A DNA stretch of 32,324 bases, taken from assembly GCA_965662725.1 (NCBI GenBank), contig CBFIIT010000016.1, forward strand, positions 1-32,324. The letters run 5' to 3'. A model generated the notes under the pieces. The model was not told the DNA's origin and did no database searches. It was given only the letters and a program-made list of their open reading frames with translations. Made by a program: the position numbers and the translations under genes. The stretch is from UBA8337 sp965662725. GTDB taxonomy: Bacteria; Pseudomonadota; Alphaproteobacteria; RS24. Of this stretch, positions 1 through 7,113 are shown piece by piece. How positions within the stretch are numbered: position 1 is the stretch's first letter; each line of letters starts with the position of its first letter.

Positions 1-42
1 ATAAGTTGAGTAAGCCATTGAAAAATAACAAAAAATTATTGA

Positions 43-57
43 CAAGCGTGACGCTTG
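43..57. repeat. Perfect dyad CAAGCG-TGA-CGCTTG
   Basis: Six-base arms separated by three bases form a perfect inverted repeat. It overlaps the last two bases of the TTGACA hexamer at 39-44, so it could be an operator for a dimeric regulator of the GTA genes. The regulator is unknown. Confidence 0.5.
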
Positions 58-69
58 ACTGATAGGCTT

Positions 70-90
70 CAGTCATGGTGAGGATGACTG
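70..90. repeat. Dyad CAGTCAT-N7-ATGACTG
   Basis: Seven-base arms pair perfectly around a seven-base centre. The right arm contains the ATGACT that could serve as the -35 element for the TATAAA at 106-111. A second candidate operator in front of the GTA cluster. Confidence 0.45.
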
Positions 91-137
91 GCCAAATAAT
101 TTTCATATAAAACAGCCACCGCACCCAAACAAATATT

Positions 138-446
138 ATGACCGAATTTGAAACCCGACTGCACCGCGTCGAGCAGGCTTTGCTGGCGCATATGGAAAGC
201 GTGCAGGAAAGCTTGCCCGATGATGTCGAGGCGACATCGGAGGCGCTCGAGCGTCATGCGCGCATCATTGCACTTTTGATAAGAGGTTTTGATGTGTTGC
301 GTCGCGCACAGCCGAAGAACACGGCATTATCGCCGGAACAAACGACCCATAAGCGACAAGCACTGATTGCCGAGATTGAACAAAAACTGGCCCGGTTGGC
401 GCAGGCCGAAACTGCGCCGCCGACTGCTGAACAGGCTGAGCGATGA
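138..446 (+). CDS. g1: GTA g1, small terminase-like protein
   Basis: A 102-residue, helical, charged protein directly before the large terminase, the position and approximate length of RcGTA g1, the small terminase that helps load DNA into the motor. I see no diagnostic motif, so the assignment rests on position, size and helical character: heptad-like leucines near residues 8-17, and a second helix around 70-90. The ATG at 138 lacks a clear Shine-Dalgarno sequence. The 3' end overlaps the open frame of the terminase. In GTAs this subunit is thought to have lost strict pac-site recognition, which would fit packaging of random host DNA; that part is family knowledge. Other small DNA-binding proteins cannot be excluded. 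Confidence 0.6.
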   Translation: MTEFETRLHRVEQALLAHMESVQESLPDDVEATSEALERHARIIALLIRGFDVLRRAQPKNTALSPEQTTHKRQALIAEIEQKLARLAQAETAPPTAEQAER

Positions 447-1671
447 AGAGATTGCCGCGCTTTATTGGCATTGGGCATTTTGGGCGCGGCCCGATCAATT
501 GCCACCTGAGGGTAACTGGTCGTGCTGGCTTATGCTGGGTGGACGCGGTGCAGGAAAAACCCGCGCCGGTGCCGAATGGGTGCGCGGTCGCATAGAAGCG
601 ACGCAAAACCCGGCTCGGCGCATTGCGCTGGTCGGGGAAACTTATGCCGCCGCTCGCGCGGTCATGGTTGAAGGGGTAAGCGGCTTACTGGCCATTTCAC
701 CGCCTGATACACGGCCGCAATTTTTGCCGAGTCGCAATTTATTGATCTGGCCGAATGGGGCCGAAGCGCAAATTTTTTCGGCCGAACGTCCGGATACATT
801 GCGCGGTCCTCAGTTTGATTTGGCTTGGTGCGATGAGCTGGCGAAATGGCGTTATGATGATGCGTGCTGGGATATGTTGCAATTCGGATTGCGACTGGGC
901 GCGCAACCGCAACAAATGGTCTCGACGACGCCGCGCCCGACAGCCTTGATTAAACGTTTATTGGCGGCACCGGAAACAACCGTAACGCGAGCTGCGACAG
1001 ATGCCAATGCTGCCAATTTGGCACCCGGTTTTATGACGCAAATCGTCAATCGTTATGTCGGCACGGATTTGGGGCGGCAAGAATTGCAAGGCGAGTTGGT
1101 CGAAGATCGGCCCGGTGCCTTATGGACGCGGGCGCTGATTGAACGCCAGATTTGTAGTGATTTGCCGGTTTTGGTCGAAACGGTCATTGCGCTGGACCCG
1201 CCGGCCGGCAGCGGCCCAAAAGCCGATGCTTGCGGGATTATCGCAGTGGCGCGCGGCGATGATAGCAAAGCCTATGTGCTGGCCGACCACTCAGTACAGG
1301 GCTTATCGCCACAGCAATGGTCGCGCCATGTGCAGGCGGCCTATGCTGAGCATAATGCCGATGCGCTGATAGCCGAGGTCAATCAAGGTGGCGAATTGGT
1401 GCGCGAAATTGTGTTGCGCGATGCGCCGGAGATAAATTTTCATCCGGTGCGTGCGATTGCCGGAAAATTATTGCGGGCCGAGCCGGTTGCCGCGCTGTAT
1501 GAGCGCGGTCAGATTTTCCATCTCGGCCATCACCAAGCTTTGGAAGATGAAATGTGCCGCTATGCCGGTCATGGACGCAGTCCTGACCGTCTGGACGCTT
1601 TGGTATGGGCAGCGAGCTGGCTGATGTTGCGGCCGCGTCATCGCGGGCAACCGCGCCTTCGACATTTATAA
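367..1671 (+). CDS. g2: GTA g2, large terminase (packaging ATPase and nuclease)
   Basis: This is the motor that pumps DNA into the prohead and cuts it when full. Numbered from the TTG at 367, a Walker A motif GGRGAGKT lies at 58-65 and a Walker B motif LAWCDE at 152-157. The RNase H-like nuclease has candidate acidic residues D277 (ALDPPAG), E337 (AEVNQ) and D407/D410 (SPDRLDALVW). The N-terminus is uncertain: no in-frame ATG or GTG occurs before Walker A. TTG 367 or 376, or CTG 424, 427 or 436 are the choices, and similarity to GTA terminases, which begin near LSDEEIAAL, favours the later ones. The gene overlaps g1, so translation is probably coupled. Function is near certain; the start is not. 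Confidence 0.95.
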   Translation: MPRLNKNWPGWRRPKLRRRLLNRLSDEEIAALYWHWAFWARPDQLPPEGNWSCWLMLGGRGAGKTRAGAEWVRGRIEATQNPARRIALVGETYAAARAVMVEGVSGLLAISPPDTRPQFLPSRNLLIWPNGAEAQIFSAERPDTLRGPQFDLAWCDELAKWRYDDACWDMLQFGLRLGAQPQQMVSTTPRPTALIKRLLAAPETTVTRAATDANAANLAPGFMTQIVNRYVGTDLGRQELQGELVEDRPGALWTRALIERQICSDLPVLVETVIALDPPAGSGPKADACGIIAVARGDDSKAYVLADHSVQGLSPQQWSRHVQAAYAEHNADALIAEVNQGGELVREIVLRDAPEINFHPVRAIAGKLLRAEPVAALYERGQIFHLGHHQALEDEMCRYAGHGRSPDRLDALVWAASWLMLRPRHRGQPRLRHL

Positions 1672-1690
1672 AATTTGGACAGGAGAGCCA

Positions 1691-2842
1691 ATGTCAATTT
1701 TTGATCCGGTGACAAAAACGCTTTTGCGCCGCCGTGCGCCGCCACTTGAAAAACGCCAAAGACGCGTTAAGCCTCAAGCGGATGTCGCCGCTTGGATTAG
1801 CGGCCGGTCTGATGGCCCTGATAAAAATCCGGTGGCTTATCGATGCGCGAGAATGATTGCCGAGGCAGCCGCCGCTATTCCGATGATTGTGGAAGGCGAT
1901 GAAGCGGCGGCAGAGGCCGTGCTGCGTCTCTTGCGGCGGCCCAATTTGGGGCAAAGCGGTGTGGCCTTTCTTGATGCTTTACTGATGCGTCTATTGGCTG
2001 AAGGCGAGGTGTTTATCGAGCGTGTCGGCGAAGCGGATAACGGGCCAAGCCAGCTTTATTTATTGAGCGGGCAGAATATGCATATCGTCAATGATGCGCA
2101 GGGATGGCCGCTTTATTATGATTACCAAAGCGGTGGTAAGCGCGCGCGCCATCATGCCAATCAACAACCATGCGCGATTATTCATTTACGCCTGAGCGAT
2201 CATGAAGCCGGAAAAAATAATGCACCGCTTCAAGTGGCGACTTTGGCCATTGCTATTCACAATGCTGCCAATCATTGGAACAAGGCTTTGTTTGAAAACG
2301 CAGCGCGCCCATCAGGCGCTTTGGTCTATCGCGGTCAAGACGGCAATGCGCGTCTCACCGATGCGCAATTTGAGCGGTTAAAGCAAGAATTACAGGACAA
2401 TTTTCAAGGCGCAGAAAATGCCGGTCGTCCGCTTTTATTAGAAGGCGGGTTGGATTGGGCGCGGATTTCCATGAGCCCGCAAGATATGGATTTCATTGCC
2501 GCCAAGCATTCAGCCGCGCGCGACATTGCACTGGCTTTTGGTGTGCCGCCCATGCTGTTGGGTATTCCCGGCGATAATAGCTATGCCAATTATGCCGAGG
2601 CCAATCGAGCCTTTTGGCGACAAACCATTGTGCCGCTCATGACCCGTATTCTCGACGCTTTGGGTTGCAGCTTATTGGATGGCACGGCGCGATTGCTGCC
2701 TGATTTGGACCATGTGCCGGCTTTGGCAGAAGAACGGCGAGCGCTTTGGCAGCGCATTGATAAGGCAAGCTTTCTATCAGCTGATGAGAAACGCGCTTTG
2801 GTCGGTTTCGCGCCGCTGGAGAAAGCGAGTGATGTGCAATGA
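1691..2842 (+). CDS. g3: GTA g3, HK97-family portal protein
   Basis: The dodecameric portal forms the DNA channel at one capsid vertex and docks the terminase and the neck. The 383-residue product has the family course: N-terminal arginine-rich stretch, a PVAYRCARMIAEAAAAIP segment near 47-64, and the AFGVPPMLLGIPGDNSYANY segment near 284-303, which is typical of HK97-type portals. A Shine-Dalgarno AGGAGA lies at 1680-1685, just upstream of the ATG, one of the few clear ribosome sites in the cluster. It follows the terminase by 19 bases and shares an ATGA overlap with the protease. Length is close to RcGTA g3, and nothing looks truncated. Confidence 0.95.
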   Translation: MSIFDPVTKTLLRRRAPPLEKRQRRVKPQADVAAWISGRSDGPDKNPVAYRCARMIAEAAAAIPMIVEGDEAAAEAVLRLLRRPNLGQSGVAFLDALLMRLLAEGEVFIERVGEADNGPSQLYLLSGQNMHIVNDAQGWPLYYDYQSGGKRARHHANQQPCAIIHLRLSDHEAGKNNAPLQVATLAIAIHNAANHWNKALFENAARPSGALVYRGQDGNARLTDAQFERLKQELQDNFQGAENAGRPLLLEGGLDWARISMSPQDMDFIAAKHSAARDIALAFGVPPMLLGIPGDNSYANYAEANRAFWRQTIVPLMTRILDALGCSLLDGTARLLPDLDHVPALAEERRALWQRIDKASFLSADEKRALVGFAPLEKASDVQ

Positions 2843-3276
2843 CGCAAAGAACCATTGCAGGATATGCCAGCATATTCGGGCAGCCTGATTTGGCCGGTGA
2901 CGAGATTATCGCCGGTGCTTTTTCCCAAACATTGCACGGTCACGCGCGGCCTTTGACAATGCTTTACCAGCATGATGCGACCCGGCCTATCGGTCGGTGG
3001 CACAGCATAGAAGAAACCCGTCACGGCCTATGGGTCGAGGGCGTATTGGCCGCCAATGTGCAATTGGCGGATGAAGTTTTTGCATTGGCCCGCCAAGGTG
3101 TTTTGGCCGGCCTGTCCATCGGCTTTCGACCTGTCAAAGCGACACGCGGTCAAGGCAAAGTGAAGCGTCGCTTACATGAAATTGATTTGGTTGAAGTGTC
3201 GCTCGTTACCTTTCCCATGCAACCTCTGGCGCGGCTTCACAGCGTCGCCGGACCAACAAAAAAGGATATGCCATGA
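2839..3276 (+). CDS. g4: GTA g4, HK97-type prohead protease
   Basis: Trims the scaffolding part of the capsid protein during head maturation. The 145-residue product opens with RTIAGYASIFGQPDLAGDEI, the usual start of this family. The likely catalytic residues are H45 (YQHD), S93 (GLSIGF) and E119 (DLVEVS), in the order expected for the S78/U35 peptidases. It is joined by ATGA overlaps to the portal upstream and the capsid gene downstream, the normal portal-protease-capsid order. It is on the short side for the family but complete. RcGTA has a small g3.5 gene before the protease; there is no room for one here. Confidence 0.94.
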   Translation: MTQRTIAGYASIFGQPDLAGDEIIAGAFSQTLHGHARPLTMLYQHDATRPIGRWHSIEETRHGLWVEGVLAANVQLADEVFALARQGVLAGLSIGFRPVKATRGQGKVKRRLHEIDLVEVSLVTFPMQPLARLHSVAGPTKKDMP

Positions 3277-4499
3277 GCATTGAAACCGCTTCGCTGGACC
3301 ACCCGCAAAGTGACAGCGAACAAAAACAAATATTGGCCGATATTTCTCTGGCCTTTGAAGCGTTCAAGCAAAGCAATGATGAGCGGCTTGAGGCGCTTGA
3401 AAAACGCCAATCTGCCGATGTCTTGCTGACCGATAAGGTTGATCGCATTAATGATGAGCTTGGTCGCCTCAGCATACTGGCCCAGCGGCCGGCTTTGGCA
3501 GCGCATGCGCAGGATGAGGATATTGAGGCGAAAGCGCAATTTGACGCGTATCTGCGCGGACGCCAAGCAATGCCCGGCGACATGCAAACCTCTGCCGCTA
3601 CCTCTGTGCAATTGACCGGCAGTGACAAGCAGGATTATTTCGTGCCGCACCATGTTGAACGGCGCGTGGATGAGGCGGTGAGTGAACGCTCGGCACTTCG
3701 CCGTTTGGCGTCGCAAACTGTTTTACAAAACGCATCGTCGCTGAATTATGCCGTCATCAAAGATAAGCCGTCGGCAGAATGGGCGTCCGAGAATGATGAG
3801 CGCGAGGCCACAAAAGCCCCAAAGCTTGCCAATATAAAAATCGGGCTGCACGAGCTATATGCCAGCCCAATGGCGACCCAGCGTTTTATCGATGATAGCG
3901 ATATTGACGTTGAAGATTGGCTTTTGACGGAAATTGCTGAAGTGTTCGCCGAAACAGAGAATGTTTCTTTTATTCTCGGTAATGGCCTCGAGCAGCCTTT
4001 GGGTTTGTTAAGTCACGCATCGACTTTTGATGATAGTCGCTCGCATTATGAAATTCGCTATTTCAAATCACGCGATGCGGCCGCTATTAAGGCGGCGACG
4101 GCACCGGAAGTTTTGTTTGAGACTATTTTGAGCTTGGCGGGTCATTTTCGGTCGCGCGCGGTGTGGTTGATGAATGCTATGACGCAAACCAAATTGCGGT
4201 CGCTGAAAGACTCCTCAGGGCAGTATTTATGGACGCCGCCAACAACTGTCGGTGAAGTGCCAAGCCTTTATGGCTATCCGGTTTTTGATGAACCGAATAT
4301 GCCTTCAATCGGTAAGAATAATGTGCCGGTATTGTTTGGTGATTTCGGCCGCGCCTATATGATTGTGCGCGGTCAGCATATGAGTTTGGTGCGCGACCCT
4401 TATAGCAATAAACCGAATGTGATTTTCTACACCACACGACGGATTGGCGGTGGCGTGTTAAACGCATCGGCCTGTCGTGGCATAAAAATCGCAGCATAA
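3273..4499 (+). CDS. g5: GTA g5, major capsid protein (HK97 fold)
   Basis: The 408-residue shell subunit. Residues about 15-70 are a charged, coiled-coil-like stretch that fits the delta/scaffold domain removed by the g4 protease. The mature part probably begins somewhere near 100-120, and ends with the typical LVRDPYSNKPNVIFYTTRRIGGGVLN... region. Other phage_capsid family marks are the EWASENDE, LHELYASPMATQRFIDDS and FILGNGLEQPLGLL segments. In RcGTA this protein forms a small, slightly oblate head that holds only a few kilobases of DNA. Whether the head here is similarly small cannot be read from the sequence. The cleavage site is an inference. Confidence 0.96.
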   Translation: MSIETASLDHPQSDSEQKQILADISLAFEAFKQSNDERLEALEKRQSADVLLTDKVDRINDELGRLSILAQRPALAAHAQDEDIEAKAQFDAYLRGRQAMPGDMQTSAATSVQLTGSDKQDYFVPHHVERRVDEAVSERSALRRLASQTVLQNASSLNYAVIKDKPSAEWASENDEREATKAPKLANIKIGLHELYASPMATQRFIDDSDIDVEDWLLTEIAEVFAETENVSFILGNGLEQPLGLLSHASTFDDSRSHYEIRYFKSRDAAAIKAATAPEVLFETILSLAGHFRSRAVWLMNAMTQTKLRSLKDSSGQYLWTPPTTVGEVPSLYGYPVFDEPNMPSIGKNNVPVLFGDFGRAYMIVRGQHMSLVRDPYSNKPNVIFYTTRRIGGGVLNASACRGIKIAA

Positions 4500-5062
4500 T
4501 GAATACGGTTCTTCTTAGCGGCCCCAATCTGGAGCCAGTGCTGCCGGCCGAATTGCGGCGCCATCTCAATTTGGATGCCTCGCATGACACGATGCTTGGT
4601 AGTCTGATAGCGGCAGCACGAATGACCATTGAGGCACAATCGGGTTTGCGGCTTATGCAGCAAAGCTGGCGTATGTTTCTCGATGATTGGACGGACTTGC
4701 CGCGCCGCCTGCCGGTTATGCCGGTGCGCAGCGTCAAGCTGGTTAAGGTGGTGAATGGCAACAGCCAAGTCATTGCCCCGGACCAATATGAATTATTGCG
4801 TGCTGATGGTGCCGACCGATTGGTGTTTTCCGGCAATGCTTTGCCGCCGGTAAAAATATCTTTTCGCGGCATTGAAATTGACTTGGAAGCCGGTTTTGGA
4901 AATCGGCAAGAAGATGTGCCGGCTGATTTGCGCCAAGCGGTTTTGGCGCTGGCCGCGCATTGGTATGATGTCGATGATTGGAATCGCTATTCGGCCAGTC
5001 ATGCAATGCCGGCGCATGTGCGTTTGATTGTCGAGCAACACCGTCTCCCGCGCCTCATATGA
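4499..5062 (+). CDS. g6: GTA g6, head-tail adaptor/connector
   Basis: A 187-residue protein of the gp6-like head-tail connector family, forming the ring just below the portal. The helix-rich N-terminal half (HLNLDASHDTMLGSLIAAAR, then MTIEAQSGLRLMQQSWRMFL) and the later LPVMPVRSVKLVKVVNG and VPADLRQAVLALAAHWYD segments are characteristic. Its ATG overlaps the last base of the capsid stop codon (TAATG), and its own stop overlaps the start of the head-closure gene, so translation is coupled on both sides. Length agrees with RcGTA g6. Confidence 0.9.
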   Translation: MNTVLLSGPNLEPVLPAELRRHLNLDASHDTMLGSLIAAARMTIEAQSGLRLMQQSWRMFLDDWTDLPRRLPVMPVRSVKLVKVVNGNSQVIAPDQYELLRADGADRLVFSGNALPPVKISFRGIEIDLEAGFGNRQEDVPADLRQAVLALAAHWYDVDDWNRYSASHAMPAHVRLIVEQHRLPRLI

Positions 5063-5376
5063 GCCGTTTTCTAACATTCAAATTGGAAGTCAATCAGGTC
5101 AATGACGGTCATATTACTTGGCAAGAATTGGCCGAGGTGCGGGTTCTTTTGCAGCGTTTGCGCAGTCGCCCGGGCGTGCGGCGCGGAGCCGAAACAGTTA
5201 CGGCAAGCCATCATGTGCGACTGCGTTTTCGAGCCGATGTTGAAATCGGTATGCGGTTAAGGCTTGATAAGCGGGTGCTGATTATCCACCAGATGGAAAC
5301 AGTCGGGCGACGCAATGGTTGGCTGTCATGCTTATGCGAAGAGCAAGGTCTACTCACGCAAACAGGTGTAAAATAA
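5059..5376 (+). CDS. g7: GTA g7, head closure (head-tail joining) protein
   Basis: A 105-residue protein of the phage head-tail joining family that seals the neck below the adaptor. The start is the ATG at 5059, which forms an ATGA overlap with g6; the frame is open further upstream but that part overlaps g6. The core reads as a beta-rich domain with the family-typical segments WQELAEVRVLLQRLRSR, RLRFRADVEIGMRLRL and ILIHQMETVGRRNGWLSC-like ending. Position between the adaptor and the tail terminator supports the call. Confidence 0.85.
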   Translation: MSRFLTFKLEVNQVNDGHITWQELAEVRVLLQRLRSRPGVRRGAETVTASHHVRLRFRADVEIGMRLRLDKRVLIIHQMETVGRRNGWLSCLCEEQGLLTQTGVK

Positions 5377-5768
5377 TGCGCGAGGCGGGGGCCGCTTTGC
5401 AGGCGGCGATTTTTAAAAAGCTGGAAGACGAGGCGGGGCTTGCGGACAAATTTTCAATGACCGGCATGGCCGATATTTCACCGCAATTTTCTTATGACGG
5501 CATGGCTTCATTATGGCGCGATAAAGCCGTGCATCTTGCCCGCCATGAAATCGGTTTTTCCGTTTGGGGCGCGCAAGCGGGTTTTGCTGATGCGCAAGAT
5601 TTGGGCGAGAAACTTGTTCAAACAATGCTGGCTCTAGATTTGCTTCCCCCGCATCGGTTGATAGAGATGTCGCTGCAAGATGTCAGTAGCGGCTTCGACA
5701 ACAGCTCGCGTTTATGGCGACAAAGGCTCGGATTTTTGGCTCTGACAGGCCGTACCGAATTACGATGA
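5376..5768 (+). CDS. g8: GTA g8, tail terminator (DUF3168)
   Basis: A 130-residue DUF3168-type protein that caps the tail tube and joins it to the head. The N-terminal helix MREAGAALQAAIFKKLEDE and the following segments (FSYDGMASLWRDKAVHLARHEIGFSVWG, the remaining part predicting a helix then strands) match the tail-terminator fold. The start is the ATG at 5376, which shares a base with the stop of g7 (TAATG). The open frame runs further upstream, but inside g7. An ATGA overlap joins it to the tail tube gene. Confidence 0.85.
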   Translation: MREAGAALQAAIFKKLEDEAGLADKFSMTGMADISPQFSYDGMASLWRDKAVHLARHEIGFSVWGAQAGFADAQDLGEKLVQTMLALDLLPPHRLIEMSLQDVSSGFDNSSRLWRQRLGFLALTGRTELR

Positions 5769-6169
5769 ATTTTCTTTCAACCAAATATTTTCTACTGCAG
5801 TCAGAAGCCGAACGCGGCTTTACCACTTTTGCCGGTCTGCGAACAAAATCATTTACCGTGTCGGCCCGCCCGCGCCCTCAAATGGGGTTTTCTGCCAGCC
5901 GTTGGCAAAAATTACGCAGTGCTTCCGGCCTCCTATCGGTGCAGCTTTCCGGTGCCGGTCTGTTTTCTGATGCCGCACGCGATCTGTTGTTCGGGCAGTA
6001 TTTTGAAAGCGATGAGCCTTTGACCATGCGCGTTTTACTGCCTGATTTCGGGCATTTTACCGGGCCGTTTCTGCTGACTGAACTTGCCTGCCAAGGGCAA
6101 GAAGAGGATTTGTTGAGCTGGCGCATGGCGGTTCAATCAGCTGGAGATATCAGCTTTGAAGTGGCGTGA
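5765..6169 (+). CDS. g9: GTA g9, major tail tube protein
   Basis: A 134-residue tail tube subunit, TP901-1-like major tail family. The pattern FTTFAGLRTKSFTVSA, then SASRWQKLRSASGLLSVQLSGAGLFSDAA and MRVLLPDFGHFTGPFLLTEL, ending in LSWRMAVQSAGDISFEVA, parallels RcGTA g9 throughout. The start is the ATG at 5765 in an ATGA overlap with g8. The number of rings that stack is normally set by the tape measure, which is unusually short here. Its end overlaps the most likely start of the next gene. Confidence 0.9.
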   Translation: MNFLSTKYFLLQSEAERGFTTFAGLRTKSFTVSARPRPQMGFSASRWQKLRSASGLLSVQLSGAGLFSDAARDLLFGQYFESDEPLTMRVLLPDFGHFTGPFLLTELACQGQEEDLLSWRMAVQSAGDISFEVA

Positions 6170-6521
6170 ATGGGTGTTTGCCAATCGCCATCGCGGCGAA
6201 GTGGTGGCCCGGATTAACGGCCGCCGCCGTCGCATGCGATTGAGCCTGCAAGCACTGGCGCAACTCGAAAACTGTTATGGCGATACGGATATTTTGACCT
6301 TACTCGACCGCTTTAAAGCGCAAGGCCTGTCGCCCGAAGATGCGGATAATATTTTGCGCGCCGCATTGCTGGCAATGCAAGATGCCTTATCGATAAGTGG
6401 CGCGCCTTTGGATGTTGAAGGCGGCGTGCCGGCTGCACGCCATTGCGCCGACCGATTATTGATGGCGGCTTTTGCGCTGCCCGATGCGCCGCATCCGACA
6501 AAAAAGGAAAACGGCATATGA
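6156..6521 (+). CDS. g10: GTA g10, tail assembly protein
   Basis: A 121-residue GTA-family protein between the tail tube and the tape measure, where tail-assembly chaperones sit. The recognisable part is RHRGEVVARINGRRRRMRLS followed by LQALAQLENCYGD, the usual beginning of RcGTA g10 homologues. Two starts are possible. TTG 6156 has a GGAGA sequence nine bases upstream at about 6143-6147 but overlaps g9 by 14 bases. GTG 6174 matches where homologues usually begin and avoids the overlap. I kept the TTG because of the ribosome site. An ATGA overlap links it to the next gene. Confidence 0.82.
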   Translation: MKWREWVFANRHRGEVVARINGRRRRMRLSLQALAQLENCYGDTDILTLLDRFKAQGLSPEDADNILRAALLAMQDALSISGAPLDVEGGVPAARHCADRLLMAAFALPDAPHPTKKENGI

Positions 6522-6775
6522 CCATTTCACAAATCGAACAGAGACAAAAATTTCCATGGCGGCGATTGTTTCGCTTGGCCATGGCGCACGGCATCAGCCC
6601 CGATAATGTGTGGGCGATGACACCGGCTGAAGTGCTGGCCGGATTGCAACCGGCACGCATGCGCGAGGAAGCTGCATCCGGCGATGACATATTGGCCGCC
6701 TTAATGCGCCATCATGCCGATGTGAATTCAGCAGAAAATTCAGGATTTTCCGGACAAGATGGCGCGCAGCAATGA
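6518..6775 (+). CDS. g10.1: GTA g10.1, phage tail assembly chaperone-like protein
   Basis: An 85-residue protein of the small tail-assembly-chaperone family found before the tape measure in GTAs. The diagnostic segment is PWRRLFRLAMAHGISPDNVW followed by AMTPAEVLAGLQP, near residues 13-47: a helix, then W-x-M-T-P-x-E. The start is the ATG at 6518 (ATGA overlap with g10); the open frame upstream lies inside g10. The C-terminus is polar and probably disordered. It shares an ATGA overlap with the tape-measure-position gene. Confidence 0.8.
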   Translation: MTISQIEQRQKFPWRRLFRLAMAHGISPDNVWAMTPAEVLAGLQPARMREEAASGDDILAALMRHHADVNSAENSGFSGQDGAQQ

Positions 6776-7107
6776 CCGGTCGCAGCAAGAATAATGTGCA
6801 AGGTTTTCTGCAAGGGGTCGAAAATGTCGGTGAAGATTTCGATCGCTTGAAATCTGTCTTGAGCGATATTTCGCAAATTGATGAGCGGCTGAAATCAACA
6901 TTGCAACGGATGGAAGAAACCGAGCAGCAAATGCAAGCCGCCTTGGCGCTTGTCCAACAATTGGGCGGTGCGTCGACCGGCGATAAAGGCGCGAGCGGTT
7001 TGGGCGAGGCGCAGCAATATAACCGGCAAGACAATCGACGCAATGACGGGCAATGGCAATCGGCCCTTGCGCGGATTGTTTTCGGCAATGATGAAACCAA
7101 CGCCTAG
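6772..7107 (+). CDS. g11: GTA g11 position, very short tape-measure-like protein
   Basis: By position this is the tape measure, the protein that sets tail length and lines the tail tube. The product has only 111 residues, about half of RcGTA g11 (around 219). Residues about 20-65 are a charged coiled coil (LKSVLSDISQIDERLKSTLQ, then RMEETEQQMQAAL...). Next comes a polar Gly/Gln/Asn linker and a short helix, WQSALARIVFG. The alanine/glycine-rich hydrophobic middle and the GEAGPEAILPL-type C-terminal element of GTA tape measures are missing. The ATGA overlap with g10.1 and the six-base gap to g12 leave no room for a lost piece, and no other frame here resembles the missing parts. The identity as a tape measure is inferred from position. 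Confidence 0.7.
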   Translation: MTGRSKNNVQGFLQGVENVGEDFDRLKSVLSDISQIDERLKSTLQRMEETEQQMQAALALVQQLGGASTGDKGASGLGEAQQYNRQDNRRNDGQWQSALARIVFGNDETNA

Positions 7108-7113
7108 GCCACC

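Larger units (their letters stand above)
39..111 (+). promoter_or_regulatory. Candidate GTA promoter region
   Basis: Two hexamer pairs are visible ahead of g1. One is an exact TTGACA at 39-44 with only a poor -10 about 17 bases on. The other is ATGACT at 84-89 and TATAAA at 106-111, spaced 16 bases, which would start transcription about 20 bases before g1. Perfect dyads at 43-57 and 70-90 overlap the two -35 elements. No TTAA-N7-TTAA CtrA box was seen. This is pattern matching only. Confidence 0.35.

Noticed and set aside
4177..4872. A 231-residue open frame on -
   Set aside because: It is antisense to the capsid and adaptor genes, which match known families, and its own translation has no recognisable domain.
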